From: Choricystis sp. odSpoLacu1
Lineage: Eukaryota; Chlorophyta; Trebouxiophyceae
Assembly (NCBI GenBank): GCA_958009055.1
Contig: OY253661.1
Coordinates: 124,001-188,000, forward strand
Length of the DNA stretch: 64,000 nucleotides
Direction: 5' to 3'
Part shown: positions 19,176 through 28,447 of the stretch, piece by piece
How positions within the stretch are numbered: position 1 is the stretch's first letter
How the letters are laid out: each line of letters opens with the position of its first letter
Position numbers and translations under genes: made by a program
Notes under the pieces: generated by a model
Seen by the model: the letters and a program-made list of their open reading frames with translations, nothing else
The model's database searches: none
What the model was told of the DNA's origin: nothing

Positions 19176-20906
19176 TCAATCCACGGCCCTGTAAAACAGC
19201 AAGTACGCCCCACCATCGCTGGCGACTGCCTCCGCCCTCACTCGCCGCACCGACGCGTCGTCAAACTCCAGCCACCCGCCGTCCCCGCCCTCCACTGCCG
19301 CCGTGTAGTGGCCCACCCCCGAGGACGCGCCATGGTGGGACACGGTGGCCGCCAGGCGGTAGGTGCGGTGGTGGCGGCTGGTGTCGCTGCTGCCACCGCC
19401 GCGCGCCAGCCACCCCGCGCGCAGCCTCAACTCCAGGGGCGCCGGCAGCCGCTTGTGCAGCTTGCCCGACCCGGCGGCCGATCCATAAGCAAATCGGCAC
19501 AAGTGGAGAACGAGGCAGAGGGGTGGATCGGCCAGGGCCAGCGTTTTGAGCGCGCGGCGCGGGGGGGCGCCGGGGGACGGGCGGTAGCCTTCAACTCCCT
19601 CTGGCCGCACAAACGCGTCCAGCGCGGCTTCGACGCAGTCGACACTGGCGTCTGCCACATCCAACGAGAGCACGGTGAAGGGTTGGAGGGTGGCGGAGGG
19701 GCGGGCGCCGCCCCCCGCGCGCACTTCAGAGCGGAGCGCCCCCGCGAACGCGGCCGCGACGCGGGTCGCGCCGCCCGCCACGGACACCGACCCCCGCGTC
19801 ACGGCGGCGTCGCGGCGGGTGCGCCCCGCTGTGACCCAGCCATCGTCCTCGTTGGCGGCGGAAGGAGAGGGGGTGGGCACGGCCGCCGCGGTCACCGCTG
19901 CGGCGCGCTGGCCACCCGCCAGTGCCACCAACTCACAGTGGGCGGCGTCCAGCAGGTGCACCAAGTACTCTTGTGCGTCCTCCTGGGAGGAGGGGGGCGC
20001 CCGGCGGGCTGCGGGCCGGTGGCTGCCGCGGCCGGCGGCTGCCGCCAGCGCTGTCGCGCGCGCGGCGGCTGCGGCGCGCGCAGCCGCCCCGCCAAAGCGA
20101 GCCAGAGTGGGCAACAGGCAGTCGACGGCCAGGGCGGGGCCGGCCAGCAGGTCGCCCGGGGTGGCGGTGGCGGTGGACGGGCCAGAGAGGGAGAGGGCGG
20201 CGCCGACGTCGGCAAGAGAGGCTAGGACTGGCGCCCCCTTTTTCCGCAGCTCGCCCCCCCCCACGCCCGCCGCGGCGGCCACCAACCCCGCGAACGGGGG
20301 CAGGGACAACAACGCTTGCAGGGTGGCCCCCATGAAGCACGTGTTGCCAGCGTTGGCCAGGGGGCGGCGGCCGAGGCGGGGGGCGGGGGGTGGGTGGGCG
20401 GGGACGGACAGCAGAGAGGCCAGGGCTGGCGAGTGGTCGGGTGCGGTCTTGAGTGTGCCACCACCGCCACCACCACCGCCACCGTCTTCTGTGGGCGTGT
20501 CGCCGTCGACTGAGGGTCGCCGCGGCGGCGGGGGCGGCGGGCTCGCGCGGCGAGCGGCCAGGGCGGCCCAAGACGATGGCGCTGGCACCGACGCCTTCAC
20601 GGCTTCAGTATCGCCAGTTTCCTTCACCCGATCCTCGCTGCCTGGCGTGGACGCGGGCGACCGCCCGCGTCCACGCGCGGCGGGCGGTGTCACGGCGACG
20701 GGCGCGGAACGGCGTGAGCGTGGTCCCGCAGTAGCCACACCCGCGGTCGCGCCATCCGGTCGCCTGGGCACTGAGGCGGGCGTGACCACCACGGCCGCCC
20801 CAAACAGGCGGCGGCCGGACGCGCCGTTGGACCAGGCGGAGGGGCGTGGCGGGGGCGGAGGGTCGGTGTCGGGCGGCGGCGCGGAGGCCGCCGCTGGGTC
20901 CCCCAT
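19176..20906 (-). CDS. UBP24: Ubiquitin carboxyl-terminal hydrolase, USP10/UBP24 type
   Basis: 576 residues from ATG 20906, which directly follows a CCCCTCCCCAG that could also be an acceptor for a 5' UTR intron. Catalytic Cys box: LANAGNTCFMGATLQALLSL (about residue 220); QEDAQEYL; His box: HHGASSGVGHYTAAV near the end, followed by WLEFDDASV and AYLLFYRAVD. The middle motif EDDGWVTAGRTRRDAAVTRG and ATLQPFTVLSLDV align with the USP10 core (WEQVGPRNK...VTR, ATLQPFFTLQLD), so USP10/UBP24 is preferred over other USPs. Thiol deubiquitinase; relatives act on p53 and stress granules in animals and on ABA signalling in plants. The N-terminal 190 residues are disordered. Confidence 0.87.
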   Translation of the reverse strand: MGDPAAASAPPPDTDPPPPPRPSAWSNGASGRRLFGAAVVVTPASVPRRPDGATAGVATAGPRSRRSAPVAVTPPAARGRGRSPASTPGSEDRVKETGDTEAVKASVPAPSSWAALAARRASPPPPPPRRPSVDGDTPTEDGGGGGGGGGTLKTAPDHSPALASLLSVPAHPPPAPRLGRRPLANAGNTCFMGATLQALLSLPPFAGLVAAAAGVGGGELRKKGAPVLASLADVGAALSLSGPSTATATPGDLLAGPALAVDCLLPTLARFGGAAARAAAAARATALAAAAGRGSHRPAARRAPPSSQEDAQEYLVHLLDAAHCELVALAGGQRAAAVTAAAVPTPSPSAANEDDGWVTAGRTRRDAAVTRGSVSVAGGATRVAAAFAGALRSEVRAGGGARPSATLQPFTVLSLDVADASVDCVEAALDAFVRPEGVEGYRPSPGAPPRRALKTLALADPPLCLVLHLCRFAYGSAAGSGKLHKRLPAPLELRLRAGWLARGGGSSDTSRHHRTYRLAATVSHHGASSGVGHYTAAVEGGDGGWLEFDDASVRRVRAEAVASDGGAYLLFYRAVD

Positions 20907-21069
20907 CTGGGGAGGGGAGGGGAGGCACACAGTCACACGTGCGCGTGTGAGCGCGAGTGTGCTGTGTGGGCTCTCCCGAGAGGGCGGGAGTGCGACGAAT
21001 GGGCGCAGAAACCAAGGAGACAGTGAGCGTCGAGGCGCGCCCACAAATCAGAGGGGCAAGAGTTGAGGC

Positions 21070-21474
21070 ATGGAGCGCTCCTCCGTTGTCGCAGCTCGGC
21101 GGCCGCCCGCCCCCGCCACCCGGCTCCCCCTGCCCTCGCGTCGCCCGACACCGTCGTCGTTACCCGCTCCGCGGTCGTCGGTCCCACTCCCACGCGCAGG
21201 CCCCGACAATGCAGACGCGCCCCCGTCCACAAATGCCTTTGCTTCCGACCTCCCCGACTCAGTATGGGCTTTGAAACCCCTGTGGTGCCAGCCCTGGTCC
21301 ATCGTCGCCACCGGTGTGACCGCCGTCGCCGTCGCCGCGAATGTGGGGGGCACTTTTGCTGGGTCCGCGACAGCAGTGGCGGTCGGTGCGTGGTGGTGGG
21401 TCTTTCTTTGGCAATTGCCCGCCAGCTACGCCGACTATGTGGCCAGCGTCAGGTCGAGGGACGACGGCATTTAA
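21070..21474 (+). CDS. Small two-helix membrane protein, DUF6737-like, probably plastid-targeted
   Basis: Single exon, 134 residues. The first 45 residues are rich in Ala, Pro, Arg and Ser with no acidic residues, as in a chloroplast transit peptide. Then comes LKPLWCQPWSIVATGVTAVAV, a first hydrophobic segment, and GSATAVAVGAWWWVFLWQLP followed by YADYV, a second. The LWCQPWSI start and W-rich second helix recall the DUF6737 family shared by cyanobacteria and chloroplasts; this is by eye and unverified. It is divergent from UBP24 with 163 bases between the starts. Confidence 0.6.
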   Translation: MERSSVVAARRPPAPATRLPLPSRRPTPSSLPAPRSSVPLPRAGPDNADAPPSTNAFASDLPDSVWALKPLWCQPWSIVATGVTAVAVAANVGGTFAGSATAVAVGAWWWVFLWQLPASYADYVASVRSRDDGI

Positions 21475-21589
21475 AACAAAATTGGAAAGCGGGTTTTTTG
21501 GTTTCAAAAACAGGGTTGCCTAGCAAACGAACAAGGAAAGAAAAAAACGACCTCTCTCTCTGTTCTCACCCAACCTCTCTCTCTCTTTC

Positions 21590-23144
21590 TCACACGATCA
21601 CCGCGTCGTCCTCCTCCTTTAACCCGCCCCACTTGGGGGGGGCGACCGTGCCATCCGCATAATCAAACACCTTGTTGAACCTCCAGTGGCCGTCCTCGCC
21701 TGACGGGGCCAACCCCGCCTCGGCCAGCCAGTCTGGAAACTCGGGGAAACTCTGCTCAATCTCAGAAACAGAAAAGTAGCCCGGGTTGAAGCCGTCCACC
21801 GTGGTCATGCCGTCCTCGGAGCGCATGGGGACGCGGCGGGAGAGGAGGTAGGCTAGAGCGGAGTCGAGCACAGCGTGCGGGGGCGACCCGCGGTCCTCAA
21901 AGAAACGACGGCCCACCACGATGCGGTGGCCGGTTTCGACAGCGTCGTAGGCCACGCGCACGTCGTACATCATGCCGCCATTGGTGGCAAAGGCGCGGTC
22001 AGTCGTGACGTCAAAGGAGGAGGGGGTGCAGCCGGGGAGCGGCACGCGGCGCGCGGCGGCAGAACGCTCCGCGGCGGCGGCACGGGCGGCCTCCCTCGCA
22101 GCCGGGTCGACAGACGATGCCGGCACGATGTCGACTTGGCCCTGGTTGAGCAACTCTTCGTCAGCGGCCAAGTCTTCGACACAGCCGCGCGCGCGGAGAG
22201 CCGCCAGTGTCGCCTCCGCCTGCTGCTCGGCCGCTGCGCGGCGCCCACGCTCCGAGATAGCGCCCGCAGACGAGGGTTGGGTCCAGGCTTCGCGCTCGAG
22301 TGAGACTAGGTGAGGGAGGAGAGGGGAAGTTTTTTGAGTGGGGAGGAAAGGAACGGTAGTGCTCCCTCACTGTGCCAAAAAAACTCGTCTGCCAACTGTC
22401 CCCCCGAAACCCTGGCCCACAAAACTTCCCCCCCCCCCCCCCCCACTCACGTTTGTTGCCGACGGGCGCGCCACCATGCTCCACAAACCAGGCCTCCCGC
22501 ACCGCCACCATGGCATCCCGGTCGACGGTGGGGAGGTGGTGCGCGCGATAGTAGTGCGCCTTGTCGGGGCGCCGCCCCAGCAGCGTGATGAGGGAGGCTG
22601 CCGCATTGGCAGAGAAGGCGACCAGCTGCAGGACGCGGGCGTCGGAGTAGATGGCCAGGACGGCGGGGGTGGGGCCGCCGGGGGAGGTGATGTAGCCCTG
22701 GGGGTGAGAGAGGGTCGGACAAGGAGAAAATGAATGCGGCCGGCGCGCCAAGCCAGCCAGCCGTGAACGCCTGCGCGCCCCACTCCCGCACGCACCAACT
22801 CTAGCACACACACACGCGACTCCCTGCCACCAACCACCGCGTGGCGATGCGTGTGGGCGCGGCGCCACTCTCCACACAACAACCACATTTCACACTCGCA
22901 CCTGCTGGTCGATGATGGGCAGCAACTCCAGGTCGGCCAGCTTGGGGCCCCCGGCCGCGGCCGCGGCGGCGGCGGCGGCGGCGGGAGCGTCGCTGGCGGT
23001 GGCGCAGGGGGTGAGGCGGGTGGAGGCGGGGGCGGGGGCCGGCGCCAGGCGGGGGCGGGGGCAGCAGGGACGGCTGGACGTGCGGGGCTGCGCTTGGGCC
23101 GCTGGCGCGGGCGTGCGCTGCGCGGTCACACGGGACGAGCGCAT
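21590..23144 (-). CDS. GIY-YIG-like protein with a plant-type C-terminal extension
   Basis: Three exons (23144-22902, 22697-22451, 22305-21590), 401 residues; the splice between exons 2 and 3 is phase 1 (AAA C|TC TCA). The N terminus is Arg/Pro/Ala-rich and could be a transit peptide. Exons 1-2 carry a GIY-YIG-like fold: GGPTPAVLAIYSDARVLQLV, FSANAAASLITLLGRRPDKAHYYR and AVREAWFVEHGGAPVGNK, close to plant proteins annotated as GIY-YIG-like in chloroplasts; the nuclease Arg/Glu set is not obvious. Exon 3 adds a charged helix and a C-terminal domain (DVTTDRAFATNGGMMYDVRV to FPEFPDWLAEAGL) that I do not recognise. The ATG lies in a GTCTCGCCCG-rich leader. CT repeats abut the stop. Confidence 0.68.
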
Positions 23145-23792
23145 TTTAGGACGGGGTGATGCGTGTGCAGGTGTGGGGTGCGAGAGAGGGACGGGTCTCG
23201 CCCGTGTGCGTCGCGAAAAAAGGGGAGATGTGGTGAGGTTCTCGGACGGAGCGCAAAAGGTCGGGTGCCCGACCCCTTTTTCCGCTCGCATGGCTCTGTT
23301 TTTTCGCGGTCCAAAACGCTCTCACACACACACACACCACTTCAGCGAGACAACGATCACAGAAGCTCCTTTACAAAAATGGCTGCCAGAAACGACGGCG
23401 TGGGGTGGGAAGGGCTGAGCCACACGAAGACTGAGAAAGAACAAACTAGCGGGGGGGGCCCGGTACAAAAATGGTGGAAAGAAATGGACGTCGAAGACGG
23501 CAGGGAACACGGTGCTCCCAGCTTTCACGACCAGCTTCCGTCCGCCGGGTGGGCGTGGAGGGGAGGGACGTGAAAGGCGGGCACGCGCGTAAAAAAATTG
23601 AAACACACGCGCCGCGGGCGCCTGTCGCAGCTCCGGGAGGGAGCTGTGGTGGCGGCGCGCGTGGACAAAAACCACAACAATCGAATGACCGGGGCAAAGC
23701 ACAAAACTCGGGGTGTCGGCCGCCTTGATTTTCTAGCAAACAAGGCGTGGCGAAAAAATGTCGAAAAAAGAAGCGTCAAAACTGTTCATGGC
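23145..23792. other. Intergenic stretch, 648 bases, with one candidate small ORF
   Basis: Lies between two minus-strand genes. It contains a CA microsatellite (23321-23335), a block of lower GC than its surroundings, and the candidate small ORF at 23379-23573. No RNA gene is recognised. Confidence 0.5.
23379..23573 (+). CDS. Candidate 64-residue Trp-rich small protein
   Basis: A short ORF in an otherwise empty 648-base gap. ATG 23379 sits in an ACAAAAATGGCT context. The peptide is hydrophilic with five Trp (VGWEGL, KWWKEM, GWAWRGG), an acidic MDVEDGREHG block and no hydrophobic segment; it looks more protein-like than the shadow frames of this genome. Codon use is less GC-biased than in the neighbours, which may mean it is not translated. 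No homologue recognised. It is antisense to nothing and would be the only plus-strand gene between 21.5 and 24.9 kb. Confidence 0.28.
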   Translation: MAARNDGVGWEGLSHTKTEKEQTSGGGPVQKWWKEMDVEDGREHGAPSFHDQLPSAGWAWRGGT

Positions 23793-24681
23793 TCATGCAG
23801 CCTGCAGCGGCCGCGCCTCGCCTCCCCGCAGCGCGGCGGGCAGGCCGGTCACAACATCCTCCACACCACTCGGCAGACCGGGCGGCACGCCCGCGGCGGC
23901 AGCGGCGGCAGCGAGCGCGTCGAGCGGGGCGCCTGCCAGCGGCGCCAGCACGCCTCTGGCACGCGCGTCCTCCGCGGACGCGGGGCAGACGGCGCCACAC
24001 CATGCGACACCGTCCAAGGCAGCGGCGGCGGCCGCCACCGCGGCGAGCGGGGAGGTGGACGAGGAGGCGGCCGCGGGAGCCACATCCGAGGCTTCCGCCA
24101 CGTCCAGCCCCAGCCAGTCGCCCACGTAGCGCGCCCGCTCGGCGGCGGCGGCGTCGGGGGCGGCCACGATGGCCACGGCGGGGGGCGCGCCCGTGGCGTC
24201 CAGGGTGGCGGCGAGAGCGGCCGCGACGAGCGCGGAGGGAGCCCCTCCGTCCAACGCCACCACGTGGGGGCGGGCAGACGCCGCAGGCGCGGACGCCGCG
24301 ATGGCGGCTTTGAGGCGGTCCAGCAGGGCGTGGCCGGCGTCGCGGTCGGTGGGGTAGGAGGGGTGGCGGGTGGCGCGGCTGTGTGTGTGGGCGGGAAAGA
24401 GGGGTTGGTTGGGGCGTTTTTGCGCGCGCACGTGACCGCCGGTCTCCCCCGTTTTCGGGCCGAACACTCGCGCGGTCGCAGGCCAGGCATCGCGCGTGCT
24501 TGTTGCCGCGGGCGGAGGGCGCCCGGTGGACGGGCGGGGAGGTGCCTGCCCGCGCGTTTTGCGTGCCCATTGAAGGGGGGTCTCTGCGCGTGGTCTGCCA
24601 CCCAAACCCGGCCCCAAACACTCACCACGCCGCCCGGCGCGGGGCGGGTGCGACGCGGGGAGCGACGACACGCGTCCTCAT
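23793..24681 (-). CDS. Uncharacterised protein with PP-loop/LarE-like traits
   Basis: Two exons (24681-24626 and 24378-23793, phase 2), 213 residues. MRTRVVAPRVAPAPRRAACRATRHPS looks like an organellar presequence. Then VVALDGGAPSALVAAALAAT sits where ATP pyrophosphatases have their SGGxDS loop, followed by AIVAAPDAAAAERARYVGDWLGLDV, and near the end [26 protein letters not shown], which resembles the GVxxPLxxxxxxxVRxxAxxxGLP segment of LarE-like enzymes. The P-loop Asp and Ser pattern is altered (GGAPS), so catalysis is doubtful. Family placement is tentative; Ala content is extreme. Confidence 0.55.
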
Positions 24682-24893
24682 GCCGGCGCGGGGACGGGGC
24701 GCGCGTGTGGGGCGGCGGATAAAGCCACGCGAAAAAAGGAAGCGAGACTGCGCTGCCGGTGTTTGATTGCTTTGCTCTCTTTGTCGAGGCTGTCAATTCA
24801 CAACTCTCTCGCCGCCGGTCCGGGGGGTCTGTGTGGCGCGCGTCACCCTCCCTCCCACACGCCCGACACTCGACGATCTCCCTCTCGTCCACA

Positions 24894-27800
24894 ATGCGCC
24901 CCCACCCCACCCCCACCCCCCGCCCCCCGCCCAGGCTGGCGCCGCTCGAGCCGCCGCCGCCGCCCGCCCCCCGCCCCTGCGGCGGCGGCGTGGGCGACTA
25001 TGCAGCCCGCCTGGCGCAGATGAAGCTGGCGTCGACCGCTGACCCTCGCGCCGTCAAGCCGGGGCTGCACCCGTCCACGCTGGCCGGCGCGGGGAGCGGC
25101 ACCGCCGCCGTCGCGGCGGCCGAGCGCGAAGCCAACGCGATGCCCGGATTCAACGAGGACGCGTGGGATGATGAAGAGTTGATTAATAGTCTGACTGAGG
25201 CGGGTGGCGACAGCCAGGACGACGTGCTCCAACGGGTGGCGGAAGGGTGGGCCGACGGGCCGCAGGATTACGATGAGCCGGCCGCGCGGCAGGCGGCGCC
25301 GACGCCCTGGTGGGAGGCCGGAGACGCAGACGATGATGGTGATGAAGAAGATGCCGACGACGATGACGGGCCTCCATCCTGGCAGGCGGACGGCATGCAG
25401 GCGTGGCCCCTGGGCGGGCGCGGCGGCAACCGTCCGCACGTCGGCGCGGCCGCCGCCTCCTCCCCGCCCCCGCCCTCGCCATCCGGCGTGGACCTCATCA
25501 CGGGCGAGCCCGTGGTCGCTGCCGACACCGACGCCAACCAAGTGGAAGAGGCCTTGGTCGCTGCCGCTGCCGGCCCGGGCGCCGAAGCGCGCGACGCGGC
25601 CCCCTTTGCCGCCGCCTTCGCCGCCGCGGCGCGCGCCCTCCAAGCCCGCCTCGTCACCGCCGTCCGCGCCGAGCTCGCAGAAGCCAAGGAGTCTCAGAAG
25701 GCGCTGTACAAGCGGTCCACGACGGCGTCCCTGGTGGCGGACGGGGCCGTGCTGACTGGACTCGCGGCTGACGCGGTGGGCGGGCGGTACAGCGAATCGT
25801 TTGTCGTCCTGTCTGTGCCGCCCGAGTCCACGACGATCACCACAGGCGAGTATGGTGCACCTTTAACCCCGCGGTCCAAGGCGGGAGGCTCGCTCGCTGC
25901 CGCCCCGGGCAGCCGCAAGGCGGCCGCGCCGCGCGGGCCGCCGCTCCCCTACCACAACTTTTCGGCGCGCGGCCCCGTCGTTCTGACCCGCGTCGCCCGG
26001 GACGGCGCCACCCCCCTCGCGGTGGGTGAGGGCGGCTCCAGTAACATGGTGCAGGCCACCGTGGCTGATGTGAGTCCTGGCTTTATCACGCTCGCGTTGA
26101 GTCCTGGTGACGCCGACGAAGTCGACGCGGCCGGCCCCTCTGCCCGCTGGCGCCTCGACGCCACCGTCCCCGACGTCACCGCCACCCGCCAACTGCGTGC
26201 CCTCGGCCTGCTGGGCGTGCCCTGGTCCCAGGTGGCGGTGCAGGTGGGCCGCCAGGAGGCGACAGCGGAGGCGGACGCGGCCAAAGCGGCGCGCGAGGCC
26301 GCGGAAGCGGCGGCCTCCGCCCCCGACTCTGCCATCCTGGCCCGCCCCTGGTCCCCGGGCGAGCTGCGCGTGCGGTCCATCCTGCTGGGCGACCCCGCGG
26401 CCGCCACCACCGCGGCCACGCCGCCCGACTGGGCGCGGCTGCCCGAGTGGAGGGCTGACATTGGCGCAGCGTTGGCCGCGGACGGCGGACTCAACCCGTC
26501 GCAACGGAGCGCCGTCGCCACCGCTCTCACGTCCACGTTAACCCTGTGGCAGGGTCCCCCCGGCACCGGCAAAACGCGCACCCTGGTGGCCCTGCTGTCC
26601 ACGCTGGCCATGGCGTCGCGCAGTGAGACCTCGCGGCGCGCGCGCGGCGGACGCACTGCGCGCGCGCCCGCCGACGCCGACGCGGCGGCCGCCCTGCGGG
26701 CGCGCTCGGTGCCCGTGCTGGCGTGTGGCGACACCAATGCAGCCGCCGACAACCTGACCCTGGGGTTGAATGAAGCAGGCGTGCGCGTCGTGCGGTTGGG
26801 CAGTCCGTCAAAGGTTTCGGAAGCCGTTCGCTCAATGACTCTGGACGCGCTCGTCGCCCGCCTGCCCGCCGGCGCCGACGTCGCCGACCTGCGCAAGCGG
26901 GCGGCTGCTGCCTCTGCCGCCGCCCGAAAAGCGTCGGCGGCGGGGGACCGGGACGCCGCCAAGGCTGCCCGCGCGGCCGCGTCTGCGTTACGCGCGACTG
27001 CTGCCGCGCGCACAGATGAATCAGTCGCCATCGTCCTCTCCTCCGCCGAAGTGGTGACTTGCACGACTGCGGGTGCTGGTGACGCCCGCCGTCTGGGCGT
27101 GACCGCGTTCCGGTCGGTCGTGGTCGACGAAGCGACGCAGGCGACCGAGCCGTCGACCCTCATCCCTCTGCTGCGCGGCGCAGAGTGGGCAGTGTTGGTG
27201 GGTGACCCACGCCAGCTGCCCCCCACCGTCACCTCCCCTGAAGCCAAGGGGTGCGGCCTGGATGCATCCTTGTTTGAGAGGCTGCAGGCGGGCGGGTTGG
27301 CCCCCATTCTGTTGGACACACAGTACCGGATGCACCCCACGGTCGCCGCGTTCCCGTCCTCCCGCTTCTACGGCGGCCGCCTGCTGGACGGCGTGCCCCC
27401 CACCCCTCCCCCCGCCGGCTTCCCCTGGCCGTCGCCCGACACGCCGGTCGCGCTCGTCGAAGCCGACGACGGTGTCGAACAACGCGGCGGCGGGGGCGGC
27501 GGGGGCGGCGGGTCGATCTGCAACCCGCGCGAAGCCGCGCTGGCGTTGCGCGCGGCAGCTGCCCTAGTGTCTGGCGGCGACGTCGACACGGTGGCCATTC
27601 TCACGCCCTACTCTGGCCAAGCCAGACTGCTGCGCACGTCGCTGCGGTCTGCGCCGGATGAGTTGAGAGCTGCCATCACCATTTCGACGGTCGACGGGTT
27701 TCAAGGCCGCGAAGCCGACGCCGTCGTCATCACCACCGTCCGCTCCAATGAACGCTCCTCCCTCGGCTTTGTCGCCGACGCGCGCCGCATGAACGTGGCG

Positions 27801-28370
27801 TTGACGCGTGGGCGCCGCGCGGCGGTGGTGGTGGGTGCGCCCTCGACACTGGCTGCCAACCCGGACTGGCGCGCGTGGATCGACTGGGTCACAGGGAGGG
27901 GGGGCCTGCTGCCCGGGGGGGCCCTGCCCCCCGTCGACTTTGAGCCGGCCGCGCCGACGGCCACGTTTGGGTCGGGTGGGCCCAGGCCTGGGGGTGGGGG
28001 CGGGTGGAGCGGCAGCGGCGCGCGCCGTGACGACCCCAGAGACGACCTCTTTGGCGCGCCCGCCTTTGCGGGGGCCGACACCAACGACTGGGCCGCGTCT
28101 GCTGCCACCCTGTTTGGTGGCGACACTGACGGCGCCGACGGGTGGGTGTCCACCGCGTCGGCGGATGATGACGCGTGGGCGACTCCCACAACGCCCGCGG
28201 CCGCTGCCACCGACAACGCGTGGGCCACGCCCGCCGCCGCCGACAACGCGTGGCTCACGCCCTCCCCCATGGCCGAGGACGATGCGTGGGCGGCGTCGTC
28301 CGACCCCGGGGCGGCGTCCTGGGCGGCGGATGAGGCGGGCGCGGGGTGGGCGGACGACGACGAGGTTTGA
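24894..28370 (+). CDS. SF1B helicase, SMUBP-2/IGHMBP2-like, with Trp-repeat tail
   Basis: Single exon, 1,158 residues. Helicase core from about residue 530: motif I QGPPGTGKTRTLVALL, Ia ACGDTNAAADNL, II VVVDEATQATEPS, III VLVGDPRQLPPTV, IV LLDTQYRMHPTVAAFP, V TISTVDGFQGREADAV, VI RRMNVALTRGRRAAVVVG. This is the UPF1-like SF1B set; overall layout suits SMUBP-2-like helicases, some of which are plastid proteins in plants. No CH or zinc domain of UPF1 is present. The N-terminal 530 residues include an acidic region (DADDDGDEEDADDDDG) and a beta-rich domain before the core, as in IGHMBP2. The last 100 residues carry eight Trp in an acidic, small-residue background (DDAWATP, DNAWATP, DNAWLTP, DDAWAAS). 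Confidence 0.85.
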   Translation: MRPHPTPTPRPPPRLAPLEPPPPPAPRPCGGGVGDYAARLAQMKLASTADPRAVKPGLHPSTLAGAGSGTAAVAAAEREANAMPGFNEDAWDDEELINSLTEAGGDSQDDVLQRVAEGWADGPQDYDEPAARQAAPTPWWEAGDADDDGDEEDADDDDGPPSWQADGMQAWPLGGRGGNRPHVGAAAASSPPPPSPSGVDLITGEPVVAADTDANQVEEALVAAAAGPGAEARDAAPFAAAFAAAARALQARLVTAVRAELAEAKESQKALYKRSTTASLVADGAVLTGLAADAVGGRYSESFVVLSVPPESTTITTGEYGAPLTPRSKAGGSLAAAPGSRKAAAPRGPPLPYHNFSARGPVVLTRVARDGATPLAVGEGGSSNMVQATVADVSPGFITLALSPGDADEVDAAGPSARWRLDATVPDVTATRQLRALGLLGVPWSQVAVQVGRQEATAEADAAKAAREAAEAAASAPDSAILARPWSPGELRVRSILLGDPAAATTAATPPDWARLPEWRADIGAALAADGGLNPSQRSAVATALTSTLTLWQGPPGTGKTRTLVALLSTLAMASRSETSRRARGGRTARAPADADAAAALRARSVPVLACGDTNAAADNLTLGLNEAGVRVVRLGSPSKVSEAVRSMTLDALVARLPAGADVADLRKRAAAASAAARKASAAGDRDAAKAARAAASALRATAAARTDESVAIVLSSAEVVTCTTAGAGDARRLGVTAFRSVVVDEATQATEPSTLIPLLRGAEWAVLVGDPRQLPPTVTSPEAKGCGLDASLFERLQAGGLAPILLDTQYRMHPTVAAFPSSRFYGGRLLDGVPPTPPPAGFPWPSPDTPVALVEADDGVEQRGGGGGGGGGSICNPREAALALRAAAALVSGGDVDTVAILTPYSGQARLLRTSLRSAPDELRAAITISTVDGFQGREADAVVITTVRSNERSSLGFVADARRMNVALTRGRRAAVVVGAPSTLAANPDWRAWIDWVTGRGGLLPGGALPPVDFEPAAPTATFGSGGPRPGGGGGWSGSGARRDDPRDDLFGAPAFAGADTNDWAASAATLFGGDTDGADGWVSTASADDDAWATPTTPAAAATDNAWATPAAADNAWLTPSPMAEDDAWAASSDPGAASWAADEAGAGWADDDEV

Positions 28371-28447
28371 GTGGTTTCCTTTTTGTTGTTTGCACCGCGC
28401 TTTTGTGTGTGTGTTCGCGCACGCCTTGCATAACAACCCCCCCCCTC

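Noticed and set aside
20907..21044. N-terminal extension of the UBP24 frame to 21044
   Set aside because: The codon there is GTG, and the extension overlaps the divergent promoter. ATG 20906 is preferred.
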